14,504 bases of DNA, taken from positions 1 to 14,504 of the forward strand of contig CAIYSH010000444.1 of the NCBI GenBank assembly GCA_903928755.1, written 5' to 3'. The notes beneath the pieces were generated by a model, which did not search any database, had not been told where the DNA came from, and saw only the letters and a list, made by a program, of their open reading frames with translations. Source of the stretch: an uncultured Alphaproteobacteria bacterium (GTDB lineage Bacteria; Pseudomonadota; Alphaproteobacteria; Caulobacterales; Caulobacteraceae). Shown piece by piece: positions 5,759 to 12,549 of the stretch. Every line of letters starts with the position of its first letter. Position 1 is the first letter of the stretch. The translations under genes and the position numbers were made by a program.

Positions 5759-6454
5759 ATGGCCGGACGCGTCATTGCCATTACCGGCGCGTTCGGCGTC
5801 CTCGGTTCCGCCGTCGCGCGACGGGCGGCGGAACAGGGGGACCATTTGGTCCTGATCGACAGTGCATCGGTTCCCCCGGACGGCCTGGTCGAAGCCTGTG
5901 GATCGCCTCTGGTACTGGGTGGGGTGGACCTGACGGACAGGGGCTCTGCGAGCCAGGCCATCACCTCTGCTTATAACGCCTGCAGGGGCCTTGATGGTCT
6001 GATCAATGTCGCTGGCGGCTTTGCCTGGCAGACCCTTGAGGGCGGGGATCCGCTTGCCTGGGACAGGCTTTACGCCATGAACCTGTCCACTGCGGTCAAT
6101 GCCAGCCGATCTGCCCTACCGTATCTCAAGCTCAGCAAGGCGGGCCGGATCGTCAATGTGGGTGCCAATGGTGCCATCCGGGCCGCAGCGGGAATGGGAG
6201 CCTATGCCGCAGCCAAGGCAGGCGTGCACCGCCTGACGGAAAGTCTCGCGGAGGAACTGAAGCGTGATGGCGTCACCGTCAATGCGGTGTTGCCCTCCAT
6301 CCTCGACACCCCGGCCAATCGGCTGGACATGCCTGACGCTGATTTCAGCGCCTGGGTTTCCCCAAGGGATCTCGCTGCCGTCATCCTGTTTCTTGTGTCC
6401 CCTGAGGCACAGGCGGTGACCGGCGCACTCATTCCTGTGACCGGCCGGGTCTAG
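5759..6454 (+). CDS. Short-chain dehydrogenase resembling quinonoid dihydropteridine reductase
   Basis: The 231-residue protein has a Rossmann fold with TGAFGVLG (9-16, nucleotide-binding glycines), NVAGG (83-87) and YAAAK (149-153, catalytic Tyr149 and Lys153). The usual catalytic serine, 13 residues before the tyrosine, is replaced by Ala136 (NVGANGAIRAAAGMGAY). The stretch AVLPSILDTPANRLDMPDAD (176-195) with following FSAW closely resembles the corresponding part of animal dihydropteridine reductase (QDPR), which also lacks that serine. The role is therefore an NAD(P)H-dependent reductase of QDPR type, and the true substrate is unknown. ATG 5759 follows the thiolase stop by 7 nt. A frame open further upstream lies inside the thiolase. 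The C-terminus ends GALIPVTGRV, as in other SDR proteins. The thiolase link suggests acyl-CoA or quinonoid substrates, but neither is shown. Confidence 0.85.
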   Translation: MAGRVIAITGAFGVLGSAVARRAAEQGDHLVLIDSASVPPDGLVEACGSPLVLGGVDLTDRGSASQAITSAYNACRGLDGLINVAGGFAWQTLEGGDPLAWDRLYAMNLSTAVNASRSALPYLKLSKAGRIVNVGANGAIRAAAGMGAYAAAKAGVHRLTESLAEELKRDGVTVNAVLPSILDTPANRLDMPDADFSAWVSPRDLAAVILFLVSPEAQAVTGALIPVTGRV

Positions 6455-6492
6455 CCAGCCATCGAGGTGCCTTCAGCGCTTGCGCAATGTGG

Positions 6493-6549
6493 CATCCGGT
6501 GCGAGGGGGAAGCCTCGGCGGTGTCCGGATGATTATTACGTTCCGGAAC
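6493..6549 (+). promoter_or_regulatory. Stem-loop and 10-bp palindrome before the TonB receptor gene
   Basis: CATCCGG (6493-6499) pairs with CCGGATG (6525-6531). Inside it CGAGG (6502-6506) pairs with CCTCG (6513-6517) around GGGAAG. This begins 38 nt after the reductase stop and may end that operon, though no T-run follows. Just downstream is the perfect palindrome GTTCCGGAAC (6540-6549), which could be an operator or an ECF-type -35 half-site (GGAAC). No good CGTT partner is seen at the right distance. Both structures are by-eye calls. Confidence 0.35.
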
Positions 6550-6557
6550 CTGTTATT

Positions 6558-6581
6558 TTGACATCAGCGGTTTGCAACGAC
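6558..6581 (+). promoter_or_regulatory. Candidate -35 element for the TonB receptor gene
   Basis: TTGACA at 6558-6563 is a full match to the -35 consensus. No TATAAT-like element occurs 16-18 bp downstream. GCAACGAC at 6574-6581 partly resembles the Caulobacter housekeeping -10 (GCTANAWC), but the spacing is shorter than usual. Transcription from here would give a short leader to the ATG at 6620. Confidence 0.25.
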
Positions 6582-6619
6582 AGGGCCTCAATTGGCATTC
6601 GGGGCGGGGGCCTCAGGAC

Positions 6620-8644
6620 ATGCGTTTTACAGGAATGGCGGCGATTGCCGCATCTTTGCTGATTTCAGGGGCGGCCCATGCGGCGGACGGTGCCCAAAGC
6701 GGTGTGATTTCCTATTCCTCGGCCTTCTTTGCCGAGATTGGACCCAACACAGCCCTTGATATGGTGCAGAGGCTTCCAGGCTTCACTTTTGACCGGGGGG
6801 TTGCCGTCCGCGGGCTTGAAGGCGGCGGCGGAAATGTCCTCATTGATGGCGAGCCGGTCGTTTCCAAGAATGACACGCTTGATGATCTCCTGCGAAGGAT
6901 GCCTGCCGCTTCTGTCCTGCGTGTTGATGTGATCAGGGGAGGAGCGCCCGGCATCGACATGCGTGGTCGCACCGTCGTGGCCAATGTCGTCCGCAAGTCG
7001 CAATCGGGGTTTCATGGTGCGCTGAGCGCGACCAGCTGGAACATTTATGACGGCCGCACCATGAACGGCCTTCGGGCAGAAGGTCAGTGGCGCTGGGACG
7101 GCAAGCTGCTTGAACTTTCCACGGTTCTGGGGTCCGGGCCCGATGATCTCCTGGGTGACGGACGGCGCACACGAGTGACACCTGGTGGCCTTGTCCTGAT
7201 CCGCAGCCAGGTGGATGCGGATGCGGGGGGCAAGAGGAAGTATATCGTCGGGGCCTTTGAGACCCCCCTGTACGGTGGACGGCTCAAGCTGAACGCAGCC
7301 TACATGCCCAATCCCTACAGTGCGGAAATCATGGACCGGCTGTCGATCCCGGGAGGCCGGGAATATGAATACGACACACAGGACAAGTTGCAGGGCGAAT
7401 TCGGCGCCCGGTATTCCCGTGGGTTCGGGGCAAAGAGTGGCCTGGAGGCCGTGTTTTTCCAGCAGTGGAACAACAACGATACCAAGGCCCATTTTGAATC
7501 GGCTTCGGTCAACCGGGATTTCGAGTCCGACAAGAAGCTGACGGAAACCGTTGGACGGGTTCTGGTCCGCAGGACGCAGTCAGATCGACTGGCGCTTGAA
7601 AGCTATGTGGAAGGTGCGTTCAACGGATTGGACAGCACCACGAGGTTCATCCAGAACGGCGCGAAGGTCGCCCTGCCGGCAGCCAATGTGCGGGTTGAGG
7701 AAAAGCGCGGCGAGGCTTCAGTGCAGGCCACCCTGGCCCTGTCTCCGACCCTGAAGGTTGAAGGCCAGATCCGGGAGGAAACCTCGACCATATCCTCGAC
7801 CGGTGATCTGATCCTGGAAAAGTCCCTCAGCTTCCTCAAGCCGAGGATCGGGGTGACCTGGTCACCCGATACCGCTGACCAGGTGCGGGTCCGGATCGAG
7901 CGTGAAGTCAGTCAGCTGAATTTCGACGACTATATCGCATCGTCATCGGCGGCCAGCACGGGGGCGGTTCTTGCGGGGAATCCGGACCTTTCGCCGCAGC
8001 AGTCCTGGGTCGCCGAGGCGGCATTCGAACACAGGTTCTGGAAAAGTGGCGCGGCCATCCTGACCCTGCGCCATTCCGAACTCACCGATGTGATCGACCG
8101 GGCTCCGGTCTATGTGAAGGGCGTGGCCATTGCCGATGCGCCCGGCAATATCGGCAATGGGACCAGTGACGAGGTTGTGGCCAGTCTGGCTGTTCCCCTG
8201 CAGAGGTTCGGATTGAAGGCCGCGCAGTTGAAAGGGCAGGTGACCCGCAGGTTTACGTCGGTCATCGACCCCGCCACCGGACGTCGCCGTGAGATTTCGA
8301 ACCTCCACCCGGTCGATTGGGAACTGCATTTCAACCAGGATGTTCCGAAGCTGAAGACCAACTGGGGCATCGAAATCTTTGCCGGAGGCTTCCGCGAGCG
8401 CGCCTACAGGCTGTCAGAAATAGAGACGAAAAAGGTCGGAACCTCGATCTGGGTCTACGCCGAAACCAGGCTCCGACCCGATCTGCTGCTGCGCATGGAG
8501 GTCCAGAACCTGGGCGAACGCAATGCCAAGCGGATCCGCGAGGTCTATGCGGGACCCCGCGGCACGGCGTCCCTGTCCTATACGGACGACAGGGACCTTG
8601 AGTTCGGTCGCAGCTTCCTGATCCGGATCAAGAAGACGCTTTGA
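6620..8644 (+). CDS. TonB-dependent outer-membrane receptor
   Basis: The 674-residue protein has a signal peptide (MRFTGMAAIAASLLISGAAHA, cleavage after about 21). A plug domain follows at about 40-125, with ALDMVQRLPGF, VAVRGLEGGG, NVLIDGEPV and RVDVIRGGAPGIDMRGR as typical plug segments. The rest is alternating beta-strand sequence expected of a 22-strand barrel. It would import a substrate using TonB energy, and the ligand is unknown. ATG 6620 starts the signal peptide directly. The frame also opens at TTG 6572, which would place 16 non-signal residues in front. The mature N-terminus is short, with no signalling domain and no obvious TonB box. The C-terminus ends in Leu rather than the usual Phe or Trp, though FLIRI looks like a last strand. 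The 3' end overlaps the convergent gene by 17 bp. Confidence 0.88.
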   Translation: MRFTGMAAIAASLLISGAAHAADGAQSGVISYSSAFFAEIGPNTALDMVQRLPGFTFDRGVAVRGLEGGGGNVLIDGEPVVSKNDTLDDLLRRMPAASVLRVDVIRGGAPGIDMRGRTVVANVVRKSQSGFHGALSATSWNIYDGRTMNGLRAEGQWRWDGKLLELSTVLGSGPDDLLGDGRRTRVTPGGLVLIRSQVDADAGGKRKYIVGAFETPLYGGRLKLNAAYMPNPYSAEIMDRLSIPGGREYEYDTQDKLQGEFGARYSRGFGAKSGLEAVFFQQWNNNDTKAHFESASVNRDFESDKKLTETVGRVLVRRTQSDRLALESYVEGAFNGLDSTTRFIQNGAKVALPAANVRVEEKRGEASVQATLALSPTLKVEGQIREETSTISSTGDLILEKSLSFLKPRIGVTWSPDTADQVRVRIEREVSQLNFDDYIASSSAASTGAVLAGNPDLSPQQSWVAEAAFEHRFWKSGAAILTLRHSELTDVIDRAPVYVKGVAIADAPGNIGNGTSDEVVASLAVPLQRFGLKAAQLKGQVTRRFTSVIDPATGRRREISNLHPVDWELHFNQDVPKLKTNWGIEIFAGGFRERAYRLSEIETKKVGTSIWVYAETRLRPDLLLRMEVQNLGERNAKRIREVYAGPRGTASLSYTDDRDLEFGRSFLIRIKKTL

Positions 8645-9953
8645 CCTGAGGCGGTTTGGCGCTCACCCGCCAGATGATGGCCCCGACATCGTCGGCCACC
8701 AGCAGGCCGCCGGTCTTGTCGACCGCCACGCCGACCGGTCGGCCTCGGGCTTCGCCCTTGTCGGTCAGGAAGCCGCTGAGGAAGATCTCCGGGCGATTGA
8801 CCGGCTTGCCGTTTTCAAAGGGTATGAAGACAACACGGTAGCCGTTGAGCGGTCTGCGGTTCCAGGATCCGTGCTGGCCGACGAAAACCCCGCCCCGATA
8901 GTGTTCCGGGAAGCTGTCAGCCTTGTAAAAGGCCAGTCCCAGTGACGCTGTGTGCGGGCCCAGGGCGAAATCCGGGGCTATGGCCTTTGCAACCATGTCA
9001 GGCCTTTGAGGCTGGATACGCACATCCACATGCTGGCCGTAATAGCTGTAGGGCCAGCCGTAAAAGGCACCTTCCTTGACGCTGGTCATGTAGTCCGGGA
9101 CCAGATCGGGGCCAATTTCGTCGCGTTCATTGGCAGCGGTCCACAGGGCACCGGTGACTGGTTCGAAATCCAGGCCATTGGGATTGCGGATCCCCGTGGC
9201 AAAGGGGCGGCTGGGCCCCTTGGGCAGGGTGAATTCGGTGATCTCCGCGCGCCCGGCCTCAGCCGCCATGCCGTTCTCGCCCACATTGGAATTGGAGCCT
9301 ACGGTCGCGTAGAGCCTGGTCCCGTCCGGGCTGGCGATGATGTTTTTGGTCCAGTGGTGATTGATCGGGTCGCCGGGCAGGTCGAACACCTTCACGCCGG
9401 GGCCGTCTACATGGGTGTCACCGTCCCTGTAGGGATAGCTGACAATGGCATTGTCGGCGGCCACATAAAGGGTCTGGCCGACCAGGGCCATACCGAAGGG
9501 GCGTTTGATACCTTCGGCAAACACCGTCTTGAGTTCCGCAATGCCATCGCCATTGGCGTCGCGCAGGAGGATGATCTTGTTGGGGCTTTTGGTGTTGGCA
9601 CCGGCACCTTTCATGATCCATGCTGCGGCATGATCCCGGAAAGTCTTGGGTGGCTTGGATTCCGAAGATGATTCCGCCACCAGCACATCGCCGTTCGGCA
9701 GGACATGTACCCACCTCGGGTGATCAAGTCCCGTAGCAAAGCGCGTAATCTGGAACCCGTCAGGCACTTTCGGCTGTTCCCCGGACTTCCAGGGGGCGAC
9801 CTTGGCAATGGCGACCTGGGGCAGCGCTCCCTTCCGGGGCTGGGGAAGCGACGGATTGGGGCCGAAACCTGCGAAGGGATCCACGGATCCGGATTGGCCA
9901 CAGGCCGCGAGGGTCAGTCCGAGAAGACCGAGGGAGAGGTATGTGCGGCGCAT
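8628..9953 (-). CDS. PQQ-type sorbosone/glucose dehydrogenase family lipoprotein
   Basis: The 441-residue protein starts MRRTYLSLGLLGLTLAAC with a clear lipobox (LAAC, Cys18), so it should be a lipoprotein facing the periplasm. The rest is a six-bladed propeller of the soluble PQQ glucose dehydrogenase/L-sorbosone dehydrogenase type. Landmarks are GLDHPRWVHVLPNGDVLVAES (75-95), HHWTKNIIASPDGTRLYATVG (199-219), TGIRNPNGLDFEP (253-265), EGAFYGWPYSYYGQ (294-307), GPHTASLGLAFY (332-343) and GQHGSWNR (359-366). These are the usual sugar- and cofactor-site regions. Residues 132-140 (DANGDGIAE) look like an EF-hand calcium loop. ATG 9953 has AGGAG 7-8 nt upstream. No PQQ synthesis gene is in the window, so cofactor supply and substrate are unproven. 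Confidence 0.85.
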   Translation of the reverse strand: MRRTYLSLGLLGLTLAACGQSGSVDPFAGFGPNPSLPQPRKGALPQVAIAKVAPWKSGEQPKVPDGFQITRFATGLDHPRWVHVLPNGDVLVAESSSESKPPKTFRDHAAAWIMKGAGANTKSPNKIILLRDANGDGIAELKTVFAEGIKRPFGMALVGQTLYVAADNAIVSYPYRDGDTHVDGPGVKVFDLPGDPINHHWTKNIIASPDGTRLYATVGSNSNVGENGMAAEAGRAEITEFTLPKGPSRPFATGIRNPNGLDFEPVTGALWTAANERDEIGPDLVPDYMTSVKEGAFYGWPYSYYGQHVDVRIQPQRPDMVAKAIAPDFALGPHTASLGLAFYKADSFPEHYRGGVFVGQHGSWNRRPLNGYRVVFIPFENGKPVNRPEIFLSGFLTDKGEARGRPVGVAVDKTGGLLVADDVGAIIWRVSAKPPQVKASS

Positions 9954-10088
9954 GGCTAACTCCTGGATTGGTCACCGAAGCGGGAAGGACTGTTTAGCGA
10001 ACAAGGTTGACGCTTTCCTGCCGCGGACGGAAGGTCAAGATGCAAGTCGGGCAAGTCTGAGGCCCGGTTCATTAAAAGGGGCGGAAAA

Positions 10089-10487
10089 ATGTCAACAGAA
10101 CTGAGCATGCTGGCCTATTCGGTTGGCTTACTTTTCATACTCATTGTCATCCAGGCTGTCGCAGGTGTTCGCGCCCAGGGCCTTACAGCACTTGCCAATT
10201 CCAGGGACAATCTGCCGGCACCTGGCGTTTTCCAGGCTCGAGCGAAGCGGGTCGTGGATAATCACCGTGAAGGACTGATCCTTTTTGCGCCTCTGGTGCT
10301 GATCGCCGCGCTTTCGCACATTTCAAATCACACCACAGTGCTGGGCGCTCAACTCTTCTTTTTGGGTCGGGTCGCCCATGCCGGCATCTATCTGGCCGGA
10401 CTGCCTATGATCCGGCCTCTGGCCTGGGCCGTGGGCATAGCTGGAACGATCATGGTATTTTCAGCCCTGATGGGCTGGGCCGCCTAG
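10089..10487 (+). CDS. MAPEG family membrane protein
   Basis: The 132-residue protein has four hydrophobic segments (about 6-27, 62-80, 84-105 and 111-130), the layout of the MAPEG family (membrane-associated proteins in eicosanoid and glutathione metabolism). The family stretch FQARAKRVVDNHREGLILFAPLVL (48-71), with the conserved Arg, Asn and Glu, and GRVAHAGIYLAGLPMIRPLAW (93-113) are recognisable. Bacterial members are mostly uncharacterised, so a glutathione transferase-like activity is only possible. Upstream AAGGGGCGG (10076-10084) serves as the ribosome site. The gene is divergent from the dehydrogenase at 9953 across 135 bp that must hold both promoters. No convincing promoter is visible there; TTGACG at 10007-10012 lacks a good -10. 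Confidence 0.85.
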   Translation: MSTELSMLAYSVGLLFILIVIQAVAGVRAQGLTALANSRDNLPAPGVFQARAKRVVDNHREGLILFAPLVLIAALSHISNHTTVLGAQLFFLGRVAHAGIYLAGLPMIRPLAWAVGIAGTIMVFSALMGWAA

Positions 10488-10493
10488 CGGCTT

Positions 10494-10534
10494 GAGCGGC
10501 GGCATCCGGCTTTGAACCCGAATGCCGCCGGCTC
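10494..10534. terminator. Hairpin between convergent MAPEG and HU genes
   Basis: GGCGGCATCCGG (10498-10509) pairs with CCGAATGCCGCC (10518-10529) with one C-A mismatch and an 8-nt loop. GAGC (10494-10497) and GCTC (10531-10534) extend the stem past one bulged G. It starts 6 nt after the MAPEG stop and ends 8 nt before the HU stop, the position expected of a bidirectional terminator. Neither strand shows a T-run, so efficiency is uncertain. Confidence 0.55.
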
Positions 10535-10542
10535 GAAACGGC

Positions 10543-10821
10543 TTAGCCGTTGACGGCGTCCTTCAGGGCTTTTGCGGGCTGGAAGACGATTTTCTTGGAG
10601 GCCGCGATTTCGATCGCCGCGCCCGTGGAGGGGTTGCGACCTGTGCGGGCTGGCTTGGACTGGACCTTGAACTTGCCGAAGCCGGGGACGGAAACTTCGT
10701 CGCCCTTCACGGCGGCACCACGGATGGCACCGAAGACCGCGTCAACAATGGCCTTGGCCTGAGCCTTGGTCAGCTTGTCGTCAGAGGCGGCAACCTGATC
10801 GATGAGGTCGGAAATGGTCAT
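10543..10821 (-). CDS. hup: HU family nucleoid-associated DNA-binding protein
   Basis: The 92-residue protein is a standard HU: an N-terminal helical dimer domain (MTISDLIDQVAASDDKLTKA and following) and a beta-arm domain. The signature is VSVPGFGKFKVQSKPARTGRNPSTG (about 43-67), where the proline in GRNPSTG intercalates into bent DNA. The C-terminal PAKALKDAVNG closes the fold. It binds DNA as a dimer with little sequence specificity and compacts and bends the chromosome. ATG 10821 is the normal HU start; the frame open to 10863 adds 14 residues not found in the family. The gene is divergent from dusA across 122 bp that carry a Pho-box-like repeat. Confidence 0.95.
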   Translation of the reverse strand: MTISDLIDQVAASDDKLTKAQAKAIVDAVFGAIRGAAVKGDEVSVPGFGKFKVQSKPARTGRNPSTGAAIEIAASKKIVFQPAKALKDAVNG

Positions 10822-10875
10822 ATGTCGTCTTTCGTAAGAGAATCGAAGTGCCGACCCTGCCAATCTCTCATGCGG

Positions 10876-10893
10876 ATGTCACGTGCATGTCAT
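10876..10893. promoter_or_regulatory. Pho-box-like direct repeat between HU and dusA genes
   Basis: ATGTCAC and ATGTCAT are separated by 4 nt (GTGC), giving an 11-bp repeat period. The E. coli-type PhoB site is two CTGTCAT-like heptamers with a 4-bp spacer. This sequence keeps TGTCA in both halves but has A instead of C at the first position, and its spacer is not AT-rich. It lies about midway between the divergent starts (54 bp from HU, 50 bp from dusA). It may be a PhoB or other OmpR-family site, or chance. Confidence 0.35.
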
Positions 10894-10943
10894 CGGCCAA
10901 ATGGCTATGAACCGGGCAAAATCACCTCTGAGACCTTGAAAAC

Positions 10944-11939
10944 GTGTCTGTCTTCCCCGATCAGCGGCTTTCCGTCGCACCCATGATGGACTGGACGGAC
11001 CGCCATTGCCGGGCGTTCCACCGGGTTTTGAGCGCTCGGACACATCTTTATTCAGAGATGGTCACGACAGGGGCGGTGCTGCACGGCGACCGCCAGAGGC
11101 TGCTCGGTTTCGATCCCTCAGAGCATACCGTTGCCCTCCAGCTGGGAGGGTCGGATCCGGGCGACCTGGCCCGGGCCGCACGGATTGGTGCCGACTTTGG
11201 CTATGACGAGATCAACCTCAATGTCGGGTGCCCGTCGGACCGGGTGCAGTCGGGGCGGTTCGGGGCCTGTCTCATGCGTGAACCGGACCTGGTGGCCGAA
11301 TGCATGTCCGCCATGGGCGCGGCGGTCTCGCTGCCTGTTACGGTGAAGTGCCGGATCGGCGTTGACGATCAGGATCCGGAGGACAGCCTGTTTACCCTGG
11401 TAGAGCTCTGCGCCAGGGCGGGTGTGACAACCTTCATCGTCCATGCCCGCAAGGCCCTGCTGAAGGGGCTGTCCCCAAAGGAAAACCGGGATGTACCGCC
11501 GCTGGACTATCCCCTGGTCTACAGGCTGAAGGCCGTGCACCCGGAACTGACCATTGCCATGAATGGTGGGGTCGGAACGCTGGAGGCGGCAGTCGCCCAT
11601 CTGGATCATGTGGACGGGGTGATGATCGGTCGCGCGGCCTATCATACGCCAGGTCTTCTGGGAGAGGCCGACCCGGTCATTTTCGGTCAGGGGTGCGCCC
11701 GGGATCCCTTTGAGGCCATTGAGGCCTACAAGCCCTATCTCTCGAGGCAGCTCTCGCAGGGCGTGCACCTGGCCCACATGACGCGGCACATGCTTGGTCT
11801 GTTCCATGGACTGCCAGGGGCCAGAACATGGCGGCGAATTCTGACGGTTGAAAGCATCAAGCCTGGTGCCGGGCTTGAGGTGGTCGATCAGGCATTGGCG
11901 GCCGTGCGTCGGCCAGGCCTGACTGAAGTCCTGGTTTAG
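10944..11939 (+). CDS. dusA: tRNA-dihydrouridine synthase A
   Basis: The 331-residue FMN enzyme reduces uridines in the tRNA D-loop (positions 20 and 20a in E. coli) with NADPH. The TIM barrel shows LSVAPMMDWTDRHCR (9-23, FMN site), QLGGSDP (66-72), INLNVGCPSDRVQSGRFGACLM (90-111) with proton-donor Cys96, VKCRIGVDD, FIVHARKALLKGLSPKENR (a DusA hallmark), MNGGVGT (phosphate site) and VMIGRAAYHTP. The C-terminal helical domain includes MTRHMLGLFHGLPGARTWRR, also typical. Length matches E. coli DusA. The start is GTG 10944, because MSVFPDQRLSVAPMMDWTD matches the family N-terminus. No strong ribosome site is visible. The stop overlaps the convergent protease stop by 4 bp. Confidence 0.95.
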   Translation: MSVFPDQRLSVAPMMDWTDRHCRAFHRVLSARTHLYSEMVTTGAVLHGDRQRLLGFDPSEHTVALQLGGSDPGDLARAARIGADFGYDEINLNVGCPSDRVQSGRFGACLMREPDLVAECMSAMGAAVSLPVTVKCRIGVDDQDPEDSLFTLVELCARAGVTTFIVHARKALLKGLSPKENRDVPPLDYPLVYRLKAVHPELTIAMNGGVGTLEAAVAHLDHVDGVMIGRAAYHTPGLLGEADPVIFGQGCARDPFEAIEAYKPYLSRQLSQGVHLAHMTRHMLGLFHGLPGARTWRRILTVESIKPGAGLEVVDQALAAVRRPGLTEVLV

Positions 11940-12445
11940 GGCCGCAGGATGAGTGACGTCCGGGTCGCCTCGAAACTGGACAGTCGACCCAGATACGTCA
12001 TGCCCAGCAGCGAAGTGTCCAGACCCTTGTCCAGCACCAGGGCGTCGACATCGGCCACCTTCGCGCCGGCGATTGAGACACTGGCCAGTTTCACCGCGGC
12101 GGCATGAGCCTCGCCATTGGCTGTCATGACCCTGAAACTGTAATTGAGGTGCCCCGGATCAAAGCCGAGACGCTGAGCGTCAGCAGGGGTAAGGGCGACC
12201 GTGCTGGCCCCGGTATCCACGAGGAATTTGATGGCGCTTCCATTGACCGTGGCCTGGGCCCAGTAGTGACCGTCGGCGCTCTTTGAGACGGAGGCCGCAG
12301 AGCTGTCCATCTGGACGGGCACCGGTTGTGCCTGCCGTAGTGTAAGGATTTCGAGGTGGTTCGAGGGGGCGAAGACTGCAACGGCCTGTGCCGCGCCGAC
12401 CGCTGATACGGCACCTGCCAGGGACAAAACCGCAAGTCGCAACAT
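11936..12445 (-). CDS. Retropepsin-like aspartic protease, periplasmic (TIGR02281-type)
   Basis: The 169-residue protein begins with a hydrophobic signal sequence (MLRLAVLSLAGAVSAVGAAQAVA, 1-23). It then has a linker and a single retropepsin-like domain: ADGHYWAQATVNGSAIKFLV (57-76), the catalytic DTGAST (77-82, Asp77), LTPADAQRLGF (85-95), MTANGEAHAAAVKL (107-120) and SLLGMTYLGRL (145-155). It would act as a homodimer in the periplasm. PerP, which cleaves the polarity protein PodJ in Caulobacter crescentus, is a protease of this general type, but one motif cannot establish orthology. I chose ATG 12445 over TTG 12451. GATAAT on the minus strand at 12495-12490 is a possible -10 element without a clear -35. 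The gene starts 104 bp after the DUF1289 stop. Confidence 0.88.
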   Translation of the reverse strand: MLRLAVLSLAGAVSAVGAAQAVAVFAPSNHLEILTLRQAQPVPVQMDSSAASVSKSADGHYWAQATVNGSAIKFLVDTGASTVALTPADAQRLGFDPGHLNYSFRVMTANGEAHAAAVKLASVSIAGAKVADVDALVLDKGLDTSLLGMTYLGRLSSFEATRTSLILRP

Positions 12446-12549
12446 GATCAAACCCCGCCTTCGGGCGCAAAGCGGCCGTTCTCGGCCCGATTATCGGAGC
12501 ACGGTAAAGCGACGAGGTTTTCAAGACATGAACGGCGGGGATGTTGCCG

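Noticed and set aside
4525..5964. Long minus-strand frames opposite the thiolase and reductase
   Set aside because: They mirror the codon bias of the thiolase on the other strand and resemble no protein family. The plus-strand genes have complete catalytic motifs.
6493..6531. Possible cobalamin riboswitch before the TonB receptor
   Set aside because: GGTGCG, GGGAA and a GC-rich stem gave a passing resemblance, but there is no B12 box and the 165-bp gap lacks the other conserved helices.
6545..6573. ECF/general-stress type promoter (GGAAC with CGTT) before the TonB receptor
   Set aside because: GGAACC is present, but the downstream element reads CGGTT at a spacing longer than usual. Too weak to list as a promoter.
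8952..9671. Plus-strand reading frame of 239 codons
   Set aside because: It lies entirely within the dehydrogenase gene on the other strand, has low-complexity Gly/His/Ile translation and no ribosome site.
12474..12487. GGCCG-TTCT-CGGCC hairpin between DUF1289 and the protease gene
   Set aside because: The stem is only 5 bp, it has no T-run and it is common in DNA of this composition. Not enough to call a terminator.
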